A stretch of 64,000 nt of DNA from Gracilariopsis chorda (taxonomy: Eukaryota > Rhodophyta > Florideophyceae > Gracilariales > Gracilariaceae), in assembly GCA_003194525.1 (NCBI GenBank), contig NBIV01000028.1:372001-436000 (forward strand), read 5' to 3'. The position numbers were made by a program, and so were the translations under genes. The notes beneath the pieces were generated by a model that was not told where the DNA came from, ran no database searches, and saw only the letters and a list, made by a program, of their open reading frames with translations. Below, one piece after another: positions 1-9,838 of the stretch; within the stretch, counting starts at the first letter, position 1; every line of letters starts with the position of its first letter.

Positions 1-325
1 ATAGCGGCGGTTACTGCGCGGGAGGAAAGGGGGTGGAGATGAAGTTGACGCTGATAGAGACGAAGAGTTCGACGAGAGAAACGACGAACATGATGGGGGG
101 AAAAGGCGGAGATGTGTGTAGAGTCGATGAAGGTTGGGGCGATATCGTAGAGCACTACGATGGCGCCAAGGATTAGAAGCAGGACTCCGAGAGAGCGACG
201 GGGAAAGTGGCAGCGACGACGCTTGGATGGGTGGATGGCGGGTCGGGGGAGACGACCCTTCTGCGCGGCGTGCATGATGGAGACTGGGACGGTCATTGTC
301 GGGGGGCGTCGCTCATGCTTGGAGG

Positions 326-347
326 TGGGGGGGGAGGGGGGGGGGGT
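326..347 (+). other. Long interrupted G-tract
   Basis: A run of guanines broken by a single A inside a G-rich stretch. It could form a G-quadruplex on the + strand. Nothing else nearby suggests a function. Confidence 0.5.
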
Positions 348-574
348 GCGGTGCCGCTGGGGCGGGTGCAGGCGGAGGCGGGTGGGGTAGCAGGCTGCCG
401 ACTGGATAGCACTTTGGACGGGGACCGGGGACGAAGAGCGTGCACGCGGTGCCGGGGGGAGGCGCGGTCGGTCGCGCGACGGGAGGGCTGCTGGCGCGAT
501 GGGCGCGCGATGGGTGTCGGGCGGCGCACCTTACACCGTTGCCGCATTGCGCTTCGATAAGCGATCGTAGAGTA

Positions 575-594
575 TACACGTAATGTTACGTGTA
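575..594. repeat. Inverted repeat with ACGT cores
   Basis: Nine-base arms (TACACGTAA / TTACGTGTA) separated by two bases. Each arm contains ACGT, the core of many bZIP sites. A regulatory role is only a guess. Confidence 0.4.
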
Positions 595-616
595 CTACAT
601 GCTGCTTGCTACTACA

Positions 617-632
617 ACGTACTGTAGTACGT
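617..632. repeat. Second inverted repeat with ACGT cores
   Basis: Six-base arms (ACGTAC / GTACGT) around a four-base spacer, 23 bases after the previous inverted repeat. Both carry the same ACGT core. Confidence 0.35.
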
Positions 633-1402
633 AATGAAGCTCTTCGAGCGCAGTTGTACCGTCGGCACGTTGTATGCCTTGTCTATGCTTTTGCTTCCCG
701 GTTCTTTCGACGCCAACGCAGGTCGCCGTGCTTACCAAGCGTAGGATATAATCTGTGCGCGCGGCCAGGTCTGTGTTGCACAACTCTCTGCCATTGTTAT
801 AGGGATACCCCGCGCACCCAAGGGTAGAACGGATTTGCGAAAGGTACGAAGGGTATCTCTCTATCCCAATCTCCACCGCGCACAGCCAAAGCGGTGCAGC
901 TAAATGGCCGGTTCTGTCTCGCCCCGTTGGGCCAATCGCATTCGCTGCCACCTCCTTTACACGCACACTTCCACGCACAGCGTCCACCAGCCCGTCGCTA
1001 CAGTAAACTCTACAAATCAATGATCGTTCCGCACTCTGAACGGTTCCAGAAACAGTGTGCTCTCAGAGCACTGCCCTCACTGCTGGAACGCAAAGCCGCA
1101 CGCCTCGCCCCTCCACACTGTGCAGCCCACAGACGTGCACACACGTTCAACCGCCGCCTTTTCGCACCCTCATAACCGTTCCCGCACCAACTTGGCGTTC
1201 TCCTCAACCTGTTCACATCTTCCTTACTGCTTCCTCCGAGCTACTATCGCCCCTACACAGCACCTTTGCATACATTGCTTGTTGCCAGAGTCCATTCCCC
1301 CCCCCTCCCCCACTGTCCCACGCCGTCTGTATGCCTTGCCTTCATCGCTCTGTCCCCACTGCCTAAAACGTCAACCCCTTCCTCTGCACCCGATTTGGCG
1401 AA

Positions 1403-4400
1403 ATGCCACGACCCATCGTCGAGAACGATCAAGCCATGGCTGACGTCCATGACACCCTCAATCCAGAAGACGATATCGACGATGATCAGGTCTTGCAGCG
1501 ATACAACTCTCAACTTCCCCCCAGCTACCGCTCCGCTCTTCACAATGAGCGCAACCTTCTCAATCGCGCTTTGCACACTATTGCAACCGCCATCCTTTCA
1601 GCCCCAGAAGCATGCCCCCCGTCCACGTCCCCGCAAACTCAGTCCGACTCCCCTGATCCACTTCAACCCTCCTCCCCTCCGCTAGTTGCAGAGGGTTACC
1701 AGTCAGCGCTTGAACGCGACCTCGCAGCTTTGGAGAAGGGCATCGCCCGCTACATGGATCTCAAGCATGCTTTCGAGCCCCATGAGTTTCCGTTCTTTGT
1801 CAACCTCATGATCAGGGGTGCCTTGTCTCCGTCGGTTGATATGGGCTTGCGCTCTAAGCTGGCCCGATGTGCCTCTCGCATAATGGGCAAAAGACTCTGC
1901 ACTTTGCCTGATGGTATTCCTTGGCGCGTTATCATGAAGCGAGTCATCGAAGTGCATATCGATTGCGTCGATGGCAGTCCCTATGTTGGTAGAGATGTAC
2001 GCGACTCTCATTGCCGTAATTTGGTCTCCCTGCTCACCAAAAGCAGAAACTTTCTAACCCCCGATGATAGCGCAGAGAGAATATGGAACCATTTTGCCCC
2101 CAATCTCACCACCAAGAACGTGGATGACAATTTCAAGCAACTGCTCCTCTTGTCGCACGTTCTTCCTACAAGGGGTCAGTCCTGGAGTGCATGGGTTCCT
2201 CAGGGCATGGCCATATGGCAGTCCATGTCTTGCTCCAGTGATTGGGACTCCATCTGGATGGGCATGTTTGCTAGACTGGCACGTCAGCAGCCGTGCATGC
2301 ACGATTTCAGCCCGTACTTGTCCTGGGTCTACACTCGTATGACATCAGCCTTCCCTCTGCCTTTGGGGCCCTATGCTTCTCATGGCCAGATTGATCGCCA
2401 CTGTCCATCTTATCTTGACTTTTTGCTTGATGGCAAGACTATTTCCTCCTTTGCAACATTTGCCGTCTATTCCCTTTCACCACAATATCCTGATGCGTTG
2501 TCGTACTTGGAGCGTTTCTTCACTCTGATTGCCAATTATTTCCATCCCAGTAATAGTGGTTCCTGGTCTAACAGCATTGGAACGTTCTTGTCGAATGTTG
2601 CTTCCCATCTTGCTTCCCGTGTCAATGAGGAACGTAATGCCACCAAGGCTGATGTCAACGAAAGAGTGTTTAGCGCTCGAAATCAAAAGGGAGTTGCACC
2701 CTCTGAACATCGTCTCACCCCAGAAATCATCGACAAGCTCGTCGACATTCTTAGACCTTTGATCCACCATGGCCTTCACTCCAAAGTTACGTCTCTCTCC
2801 CTACATGCTGCCAACGCCGGTAAAGAAATGGCGCTTGTCAACCCCGAGAAAGTGGTCGAACCTTTACTTGTCGAAGCTGCGGACGGCCTCTTGTCGGTTT
2901 CTTCTCCACACCGTAACTTTGCCGCTCTCAAATTGCTTGCCGCTCTAACCCCGGTTTTCCTTGACCCCGACATTTGTCCCACAGGAGGCAACTACCTCAC
3001 TCAGGCACTCGAACTAACTTTACCTGGTATAGATCCTAATGACCTCGGTAAGACGGAGTACGCGCTGAAATTCATTGCTGGTGCTGCTGCAAGGTTGCAA
3101 AGCAGTTTGGCCGAGGAGCATCCCCTTGAGCTCGACGAGTTTTTGGATGATTACATCCGACAAGTTCTTGATCGCATCTTTTCGCTCTTGGAGTCACTAG
3201 AAGCCCCTCCGAAGAAGAATCGAAACGGATATTACGTTTCTGGTGATTCTCAGTTGTCGTTCTATATGTTCTCCGTGGCTATCGAGAACTTGTTTGCTGC
3301 GCTCCCAGGCAAAGCTGCTGAATCAGCGGCCTATCGCATTGCCCAGAAGCTGACAGGCTCTGCATGTACCAATGGCATGAAGTACTACGGTGCACTCGTT
3401 AGAACAGCGGCTGCCGCTGCAGCTCTATTTCGGGGTGGGTCGTCAGTTTCAATTTTTGTCCCAAGTCTGATCCAAAGTATCCTTGATGACGATGACTCCG
3501 CAGCTGAGACATCAAAGAAGTGTCTGGCAACTGTGGCCGAATCGGAGCTAGTTTGGAGAATTCGAATGCTGGCGCAAGCTTGCCGTTCCGTTGGTTCCGG
3601 CATTGGTGAGCACCTTGATGAAATAGTCTTGATTATTCGGCTTGCAATGGATAAATCGTCTCGTCCTATTTACAAGGCTGGCGGCCGACTCTTAAGAGGA
3701 GTTCTAGAAGGACTGACGTCAGTTCAAATGGAGTTTGGACCCGGCAATAGGGAAGAAACGGAGCCGAGAAAAGATGGGGGTATTTATGATTTTGACTGGC
3801 GAGTCCCGACTGGTGAAGAATGGAAACATGGAGAGCGCTTGATTGAGATATTCATCAAACGAGCTGAAGAACTTTGCGCGTACGATGCGAATGATAAAGA
3901 AATGAAATCATTCACAACCGATCGGGACGTTTTGTTCAGAGTCTTGCGTCTGCTGCATGCTATACAGCGAGGTGGTCGCTGGCTTTTTGGCGGAGCAATG
4001 CCAGATCGCTTTAGGAAGCTTGACAAGTACTGTTCAAGTGACGAGACAATGACTAAAGCTGATGCACTCTTGGTTCTCAAGCGACCAGTACGAGCTGGTC
4101 TTGGGGGTGAGAGGTCGGAGAGCAATGGTCACGAGTTTGCTACTGCTATGTGGACTCGCGTATACACTCTCATTTCACGCATTATGGACAAAGTGAAGCG
4201 GTCCCGTCCCGATGACGGCGCTTTGCTGTATCGCTGTCTTGAACCGCTTGAACTTGCTCATGAGCCGTTCAGGAAAGGCGACCGGAGTCGGCAAACCATG
4301 TACGCCTCGAGAAGCTACAAGTCATACTATAGGTCTGTCACCTCAGCAAAGCGACCGTTTGGGTCCGAAGGTGGAGTTGGACGCGCCATGCCGCGATTCA

Positions 4401-7291
4401 TCATCAAGCTCAGGATTGAAGCTCATCACGATATGCGTCTCAGTCTCGGTGCTAGGGGTGGTGCAGGAGCTTTGAGTACTGTGGAAGGTCTCGTTAGCCA
4501 GCTGTCCGAAATGGCGCTCAACGATTTCCCTCGTGTGCGATCTGAAGCTAGAGGGGTTCTGACCAGAGCGTTGAGAATTGTACGTCCTCATGTCCGTAAG
4601 CGTAAGATCCATTACATACTGGACAGCCTACGTCGTGCGGCATCTGGTTCAAAGCAAGGGAACGGCTCTGTATCCAAGAATGGATCCAAAGATACAGATG
4701 TTGTTATGGGGACCAAGAATGATGTCTTGGAAAGTTCAACAGGAGACCAAGGTGATGCGCTTGACAAGAACGCCGCTTCGTCTAAGAAGGGTGATGTCTC
4801 TTACGAGCAAATCATTGGAACGGCATCTGTTCTCCGCAGCGCAGCTATATCGCCCATAATCATGCGTGATTGGTCCTTATTCACGCTCATGATGAAGACA
4901 ATTCTGTTCGCAATGTCAAAGGCGGAACGAATTGATGGTGCAAACGCGTTGATTGTCCTCTTTGCAAAGCTTTCCGCGCTCGTGCGTCCTCTTAGGCTCG
5001 ACGCCCTCAGACTTGTTGGCGAAGATTTTCAGTCCATTCCGGATCACCCGTGCAATGAAGCTGAAGAGAAGGATTTGCTAGAGCGACAAAAGCATGCTGA
5101 AGATCTGAGTGAGCATCTCATTAATCTTTTGCACCAAACAAATTCCAAGCCGACACAGCCCTCTCCGGGATCGACATCAAACGGCGAAGTTCAGCCTCTG
5201 AAACCGAAGAATGCTCATTGGAAATCACAGCTTCAAGTGGCGGCTGTTATGTATTTCTTGCTTCGGGATGATAGACATCCATTACCAGCTGTTGCGGACT
5301 TCTTCGTCCGCAGCATGGTTTCAGACATTGTTGGGTTACGACAGTTATCGTTCAGAGCTGTCGCTCTCATGCTTGCGCTTGGCGAGAGAATGACCGCGAA
5401 CTCGAACAAGGATATCCAGCAGAAAACTATCTCGGGCGTGAACGTAGGAACAACAGGAAACAGTGCCGTAGCGACAGTTTCATCACTTTTCTCTTCCAAG
5501 GAGTACGTGAGGAAACTGATTCAGACGCTCGCTCTGGATTTCGACGACGGATCAGATGGAGGCACTCGTCGACGCTTTAATTTAATGGCACTCGGTGGAC
5601 TTTCATTTACATTCATGGCACGCACAAACGATGGTGAGCAATGTTGGATGCTCTACGGAGGACGCCAATGGCCAACCTCCTGGTATCCTCGATCCAAAGA
5701 TTCTCTCAACCTCGTCCGTGTTAGGTACTACGAGGCATTTGCCAGAGTTTTTGGAAAGAGCTTCTACGAAGCTGCAATCCCTACACTAACCGACTTGGTT
5801 GAGACAATCCGGATCAAGCAAGAGCGCATAATAGACGGCGTCAAGGACGAAGACGTAAAGGTTGTCGTGGGTGAACTTCTGGCTGGTCTATGTCGCGGTC
5901 TTAGCGCATCTGAATGCGAAGAAGGGATTCAAGCAGCTTTGGAACAACAAGCCGTGAATCTCCTTAGCGAGTTCTCTGGTCCAACCGGAAAGGTCAATGG
6001 GGGAACCGTGATTAGACTGATCAGCACCTCTGACGAGAACACTATCGGCCATGTGGTCAAAACCGGATTATTGAACTGGCTGTTTGAAAGCAAGCCATTA
6101 ATCGTTGGTATGGGTGAGAGCCCTGTTGCACACTTGCAATCACGGAGACTGCGGTATCTTCATTCATGTGTTTGTGACATTACAGATCCTAACGATCCAC
6201 GTATGATTCGGTTTACGAAGGATCTCACGCAACCTCTGGTGGAGAAGGTTGGTTTTGATCATGAATTGAAGACTGTGCGTGAGGAATTAGCTAAGTGTTT
6301 GGCGCTTATAGCCGTTAATCCACCTCAGGATTACCGTTCAATCTTCGACAAGAACTTTGAGAGTCTTCTAAATCGTCTAAGGATGATGGAAGATGAGAGC
6401 GTCGAAGAGGAAGGAGACAACGGGAAAAAGAGGGAAGCAGATGAGAAAGAGGGAGGAGAAGGGGAAGTCGAGGAAGCCAAGAAGAGTCGTTCTCGACAAC
6501 GGGAAACTCTGTGTAGGTTTGTTTCTACGTCTCAATGGAATGGCCAGGCACAAGGCTTCGAGGCATGGGTCGCACGAGTAATCCCAGCGCTCTTCTCTTG
6601 CTACAATGACAGCAATCCAGAGCGTGTTTCACATGCTCGAATGTCACTTTCGTTCATTGCCCAGGGTTCGTATTCTCTCGACGTGATTCATGAGATTGTT
6701 TCAGCCACTGAATCAACAGCGAAGGACCTGCGTTGGAAAGTAAGGTCAGGTATCCCTGGCTTCCTCCAAGTGTTTGCTTTTACGAATTTGTTTAGAGCAC
6801 GTGCGGAGACAATGAAGAAACTTCGCGATATTGGCATTGGGCTTCTTTCAGATCCTAGTCTTGAAGTGCGCCAGGGGGCAGCTATGACATTCGTTACAAT
6901 CATTCGGGATGCAACGAGTGAAATGGTTGAAGAGGTTCGCGCGAAGTGCACAAAGGTTCTACAAGAAACGCGTCAGAAACGGCGAAGACGTGGTGCGAAA
7001 CGCGAGCCGATAGATCCCGATACTATCCGCAAGCGACATGGTGCGGTTCTCGGGCTGTTCAGCATGGTGATTTCATGTCCGTACACGGTCCCAACATGGA
7101 TGCCGCAGGTTCTAGTCGATTTGTCTGGCAGTGTTAATGATCCGCCTCCGATCTCAACTGATGTGCGCAAATTGTTTGCTGATTTCATGAGGACACACAG
7201 GGATGAGTGGCAAACTCACAAGGAGAAGTTCACTGCAGACCAACTCGAAATTGTGTCTGAACTCACAGTATCGCCTTCCTACTACGCTTAA
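1403..7291 (+). CDS. BLM10: Proteasome activator BLM10/PA200 family protein
   Basis: A single intronless frame of 1,962 residues, between human PA200 (about 1,840) and yeast Blm10 (about 2,140) in length. In this family a large HEAT-repeat solenoid caps the 20S proteasome and stimulates peptide and protein degradation, largely in the nucleus. The last 85 or so residues match the conserved C-terminal domain (DUF3437): R-H-x-x-x-L-G-L, then C-P-Y-x-V-P, W-M-P, and F-x-x-x-x-R-T-H near the end. The protein ends in Tyr-Tyr-Ala, the HbYX tail that docks into the 20S alpha-ring pocket and opens the gate. A Lys/Glu-rich insert lies at about residues 1,661-1,699 and a basic patch KRRRRGAKR at 1,859-1,867, which could be a nuclear localisation signal. 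A Ser/Asn/Lys-rich low-complexity insert sits near residues 1,080-1,130. The ATG chosen is the first in the frame, in a pyrimidine-rich context; a second Met 12 codons on is an alternative. It converges on the tRNA synthetase gene. Confidence 0.93.
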   Translation: MPRPIVENDQAMADVHDTLNPEDDIDDDQVLQRYNSQLPPSYRSALHNERNLLNRALHTIATAILSAPEACPPSTSPQTQSDSPDPLQPSSPPLVAEGYQSALERDLAALEKGIARYMDLKHAFEPHEFPFFVNLMIRGALSPSVDMGLRSKLARCASRIMGKRLCTLPDGIPWRVIMKRVIEVHIDCVDGSPYVGRDVRDSHCRNLVSLLTKSRNFLTPDDSAERIWNHFAPNLTTKNVDDNFKQLLLLSHVLPTRGQSWSAWVPQGMAIWQSMSCSSDWDSIWMGMFARLARQQPCMHDFSPYLSWVYTRMTSAFPLPLGPYASHGQIDRHCPSYLDFLLDGKTISSFATFAVYSLSPQYPDALSYLERFFTLIANYFHPSNSGSWSNSIGTFLSNVASHLASRVNEERNATKADVNERVFSARNQKGVAPSEHRLTPEIIDKLVDILRPLIHHGLHSKVTSLSLHAANAGKEMALVNPEKVVEPLLVEAADGLLSVSSPHRNFAALKLLAALTPVFLDPDICPTGGNYLTQALELTLPGIDPNDLGKTEYALKFIAGAAARLQSSLAEEHPLELDEFLDDYIRQVLDRIFSLLESLEAPPKKNRNGYYVSGDSQLSFYMFSVAIENLFAALPGKAAESAAYRIAQKLTGSACTNGMKYYGALVRTAAAAAALFRGGSSVSIFVPSLIQSILDDDDSAAETSKKCLATVAESELVWRIRMLAQACRSVGSGIGEHLDEIVLIIRLAMDKSSRPIYKAGGRLLRGVLEGLTSVQMEFGPGNREETEPRKDGGIYDFDWRVPTGEEWKHGERLIEIFIKRAEELCAYDANDKEMKSFTTDRDVLFRVLRLLHAIQRGGRWLFGGAMPDRFRKLDKYCSSDETMTKADALLVLKRPVRAGLGGERSESNGHEFATAMWTRVYTLISRIMDKVKRSRPDDGALLYRCLEPLELAHEPFRKGDRSRQTMYASRSYKSYYRSVTSAKRPFGSEGGVGRAMPRFIIKLRIEAHHDMRLSLGARGGAGALSTVEGLVSQLSEMALNDFPRVRSEARGVLTRALRIVRPHVRKRKIHYILDSLRRAASGSKQGNGSVSKNGSKDTDVVMGTKNDVLESSTGDQGDALDKNAASSKKGDVSYEQIIGTASVLRSAAISPIIMRDWSLFTLMMKTILFAMSKAERIDGANALIVLFAKLSALVRPLRLDALRLVGEDFQSIPDHPCNEAEEKDLLERQKHAEDLSEHLINLLHQTNSKPTQPSPGSTSNGEVQPLKPKNAHWKSQLQVAAVMYFLLRDDRHPLPAVADFFVRSMVSDIVGLRQLSFRAVALMLALGERMTANSNKDIQQKTISGVNVGTTGNSAVATVSSLFSSKEYVRKLIQTLALDFDDGSDGGTRRRFNLMALGGLSFTFMARTNDGEQCWMLYGGRQWPTSWYPRSKDSLNLVRVRYYEAFARVFGKSFYEAAIPTLTDLVETIRIKQERIIDGVKDEDVKVVVGELLAGLCRGLSASECEEGIQAALEQQAVNLLSEFSGPTGKVNGGTVIRLISTSDENTIGHVVKTGLLNWLFESKPLIVGMGESPVAHLQSRRLRYLHSCVCDITDPNDPRMIRFTKDLTQPLVEKVGFDHELKTVREELAKCLALIAVNPPQDYRSIFDKNFESLLNRLRMMEDESVEEEGDNGKKREADEKEGGEGEVEEAKKSRSRQRETLCRFVSTSQWNGQAQGFEAWVARVIPALFSCYNDSNPERVSHARMSLSFIAQGSYSLDVIHEIVSATESTAKDLRWKVRSGIPGFLQVFAFTNLFRARAETMKKLRDIGIGLLSDPSLEVRQGAAMTFVTIIRDATSEMVEEVRAKCTKVLQETRQKRRRRGAKREPIDPDTIRKRHGAVLGLFSMVISCPYTVPTWMPQVLVDLSGSVNDPPPISTDVRKLFADFMRTHRDEWQTHKEKFTADQLEIVSELTVSPSYYA

Positions 7292-7565
7292 AGCGTTGAG
7301 GCACAATGCAGTCAGTGTCTGGACCTTGTGCACCGTACGCTATTTCATGCAACCACTGCTTCACGTACTGAGTGCCACTAGTTGCTCCATAGCGAAGCTT
7401 ACAACAGAGTTGTGACGGCGAAACTTGTTTTAATGCGCGACGTATTAGTCCATCCTGGATAACCGCGTAATTTGCTAACTGGATATGCGGGTTTCTTGCG
7501 CACACGTATGTGTGTGTGTTGTGTTGACGCAAGGAAAGGAAGATTTTGTTAGAAGAATGCGTTTG
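7292..7565. other. Convergent intergenic spacer
   Basis: 274 bases between the stop codons of two convergent genes. It must hold both 3' ends, but no canonical AATAAA is obvious. A short TG-rich run lies near 7,505-7,525. Confidence 0.5.
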
Positions 7566-8777
7566 CTAGAACTTTAGAGGTCTAATTTCAAAGAACTTAT
7601 CAAGCACTTCATCGGTCACCAATTGGCGCTTTCTTTGATGCTCTTCAACAAGAGGCTGAAGGATTTGTATCAGTTCTTTCTTGATTTCGCCAGAAAGCAT
7701 CTGACCACTTGCGTACTGTTGCCTTATTTGTTCAAGTCTCTCATCGTCTTCCAAGAAGAAGGTTAGGTAGCGATACGATACATCTACATCGACGTTGGCG
7801 CCAAGTCTGCGGTGTTCCTCTATGGTCTGACGGCCACCCGAAAAGGCGTACTTGTTTATCTTTGTCTTGATCTTTTTCGGTGTGTCATCCAAAAAGATGG
7901 CGCTTTCTGCGATGGAGGAAGACATCTTTGAGTTTTCTCCTTGCAAAGCCGGGAAGAACTTTGAGTGAATTAAAGAGGGTTTGGAATATGTTAGCCGTGG
8001 GGCAACGTCCCTCGTCATTCTGAAGTAAGGATCCTGATCAATTGCGCACGGAATTAGACATCGCATGTTGGGCTCCCCTTTGAGGACTATGGGGAAACTG
8101 GTGGAGAATGAGGGTGCAGCCTGCACAGCGGGGAAACCATGTTTCCCGATGTTGTCGGAATCAGTAAAGCCGAAAATACCTTTCGCTTGATTGTAGGTAG
8201 TGGCGCGTTGAATCTTCAAGACGTTTGAGTATAAATATCCGATGTAGTCCGTGTCGGTAAACAAAAAAGTTTTTTCAGGGTCGAATCCGACGGCTATGAT
8301 ATCCTTTGCGTTTTCGCGAGCCAGTTGTTGAAAGTGTTCTAACGGCTTGGGGGCTTCGCTGCCTTTTGGCTGCTTGGCAAACAGAAACTTCTCATCATCT
8401 GTGAGCTGAATGACGCAGGGTACGTTGAACACGCGTTGCAAGTAGGCGGTGAAGATGAAGGGAACAAGATGTCCGAGGTGCAGGGCGGTGGAAGAAGGTC
8501 CGCGACCCGTGTACAAGAAGAACTTGTCGCCTTGTTCGTAGCGCGTGAGCAGCTCATTGAGATCGCGGTGCGAGAAGAATATGCCGCGACGCAGAAATAC
8601 GTGCGGACGTTCCCCTGTGAGCGCTTGAAACTTTTGTAAAAGCTGTTCGGAAATCGGAGTGGACCCGAACTGCTTTATTAACTTGTCGTAGTCGATCACG
8701 CCGGATACGGTCCAGGGCGTTACGACAGCTTCCTGCTGGGGTGTCGGTGGATGAGTTTCAGTTGAGTCTCCTCCCAT
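7566..8777 (-). CDS. WARS1: Cytosolic-type tryptophanyl-tRNA synthetase
   Basis: A 403-residue intronless class I aminoacyl-tRNA synthetase that charges tRNA-Trp using ATP. The class I signatures are in place: HLGH at residues 100-103 (the HIGH box, after Y-T-G-R-G-P-S-S) and KMSSS at 284-288 (the KMSKS box). The block [12 protein letters not shown] at 246-257 is typical of the eukaryotic and archaeal TrpRS branch rather than the bacterial or organelle branch. It lacks the N-terminal WHEP domain of the animal enzyme, which accounts for it being shorter than human WARS1 (471). No targeting peptide is evident, so a cytosolic location is expected. The start is the first ATG of the frame. The gene stands alone on the minus strand, convergent with the PA200 gene and divergent from the one-helix gene at 9,527. 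Confidence 0.96.
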   Translation of the reverse strand: MGGDSTETHPPTPQQEAVVTPWTVSGVIDYDKLIKQFGSTPISEQLLQKFQALTGERPHVFLRRGIFFSHRDLNELLTRYEQGDKFFLYTGRGPSSTALHLGHLVPFIFTAYLQRVFNVPCVIQLTDDEKFLFAKQPKGSEAPKPLEHFQQLARENAKDIIAVGFDPEKTFLFTDTDYIGYLYSNVLKIQRATTYNQAKGIFGFTDSDNIGKHGFPAVQAAPSFSTSFPIVLKGEPNMRCLIPCAIDQDPYFRMTRDVAPRLTYSKPSLIHSKFFPALQGENSKMSSSIAESAIFLDDTPKKIKTKINKYAFSGGRQTIEEHRRLGANVDVDVSYRYLTFFLEDDERLEQIRQQYASGQMLSGEIKKELIQILQPLVEEHQRKRQLVTDEVLDKFFEIRPLKF

Positions 8778-9526
8778 TTTAACTGTTGACGAACTGAGTC
8801 TGAGGATATCGGTCAGGGAAAACTGGGGTCTGCAAGGCGTCTTCTAAAGTGTTGCCCGATGGGCAGGGTCGATGAGCAATACTTCCCACGACGCCAAGAC
8901 AGTGCGTCCTCTCCAAGTCCCCGAAGGTATGATTGCTAGCTTACGGCGGACCGCGTTGTCAACGTTGTCAAGACAGCAGTTGACAACAAAGGTGAACTGT
9001 TACAGGCGTGCAAACCGCTTACAGCTGTACTCAAACTTACAGCGTGTGTTCAGCAAGCTGCCAGGAACACGTGTACAGCTCAAACCAGCGCGCCGGTTCG
9101 AAGACGAAACGGCACCTGATGTTTTCAAGCGGCGTTGCAACGTGCAAGCTGCGCGCACCGGTTGGTGCTCTCTGATTCTTGTCACCGTTGAACTGGGCAG
9201 GCGCGGTGGAGGGACTGCGCAGGTTGCGTGTCTCGTTCTTTCTTGCGGAAATCTGCAGTCGGAGATATCAGCAACCATCGCGTTGTGGCCGTGAACGGAA
9301 CTGCTAGAGGATGCCGATTTCTGTTTGAGGTTGCACTTCCACGTTCTCCATTGTATTTGGTCTGCTTATTCAATGTTCTTTTGCATTTACCCAGCCTCCC
9401 ACGCACTATTTAAATGCTAGTTCCGCCGCTCCTTCTCCCTGGCTTTCTTCTTCCTCACCACCCTTCCTCACACCTCGCACTCCACTTTTCCTGCTTCTTT
9501 CATCTTCTACACCTCCAACTTCAACA
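8778..9526. promoter_or_regulatory. Divergent promoter region (TrpRS / one-helix protein)
   Basis: 749 bases between divergent start codons. The right part carries a TATA-like TATTTAAA at 9,407-9,414 followed by a pyrimidine-rich leader running to the ATG at 9,527. The stretch 9,075-9,151 recurs at 37,161-37,237 (8 differences in 77 bases) and 9,152 onward recurs at 54,305, so the left edge of the duplicated unit lies inside this promoter region. No open frame here is convincing. Confidence 0.6.
9407..9414 (+). promoter_or_regulatory. TATA-like box of one-helix gene 1
   Basis: TATTTAAA, 113 bases before the ATG at 9,527 and followed by a C/T-rich leader. It is preserved in the second unit at 54,561-54,568. 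Confidence 0.55.
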
Positions 9527-9838
9527 ATGGCCTTCGTTTCCCCCACCCCGATCATCTCCCGCACCAACACCGCCGTTGGCGCAGCTTCCATTACTTCCCG
9601 CCGCTCCGTCGCGGTCACTCCGGTCCGTCGTGCCGCCCTCCGGATGGCTGGCGAGGGGCCCGAAATGGAGAAAATTCCCCAGGGCTTTACATCCTTCTCG
9701 GAACTGCTCAACGGTAGAGCAGCCATGCTCGGATTCACCCTGGCCGTCGTCACTGAGCTTATCACCGGCAAGGGCATTCTTGGACAAGTCGGTTCCGTCT
9801 TCGAGATCGTCAACCTCGCCTCAGCCCTAGGAAACTAA
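9527..9838 (+). CDS. One-helix light-stress protein (HLIP/OHP type), gene 1, unit 1
   Basis: A 103-residue precursor. Residues 1 to about 40 are rich in Ser, Thr, Ala and Arg without acidic residues, and end in A-A-L-R-M-A, a typical plastid transit peptide cleavage context. The mature part has one membrane helix with the chlorophyll-binding signature of the light-harvesting superfamily: E59-x-x-N62-x-R64-A-A-M-L-G, followed by a hydrophobic stretch to about residue 80. Known one-helix (high-light-inducible) proteins sit in thylakoids, bind chlorophyll and carotenoid, and help photosystem assembly and photoprotection. It pairs with a second one-helix gene 1.8 kb downstream in the same direction. 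The copy in unit 2 (54,681) differs by nine bases, six of which change residues (T13S, N14S, V33L, E48Q, L60M, T71S). No intron is present. Confidence 0.88.
   Translation: MAFVSPTPIISRTNTAVGAASITSRRSVAVTPVRRAALRMAGEGPEMEKIPQGFTSFSELLNGRAAMLGFTLAVVTELITGKGILGQVGSVFEIVNLASALGN

Larger units (their letters stand above)
1..1402. other. 5' flank of the PA200 gene, no convincing gene
   Basis: No supported gene. The first 550 bases are very G-rich, and the frames open there in several phases (rich in Arg, Gly and Pro) look like composition artefacts. A 141-codon minus-strand frame at 595-1,020 shows no recognisable domain. Two short inverted repeats lie at 575-594 and 617-632. From about 1,200 to the start codon the + strand is pyrimidine-rich, as in the leaders of the one-helix genes further on, so this part probably holds the promoter and leader of the downstream gene. 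No clear TATA box was seen. Confidence 0.5.

Noticed and set aside
160-579. Overlapping Arg/Gly/Pro-rich frames at the window start
   Set aside because: All strands and phases are open because of G-rich composition.
595-1020. 141-codon minus-strand frame upstream of the PA200 gene
   Set aside because: No recognisable domain and no supporting promoter or context; chance frame likely.
2054-6951. Several 60-110 codon frames on both strands within 1,403-7,291
   Set aside because: Shadows of the long PA200 frame.
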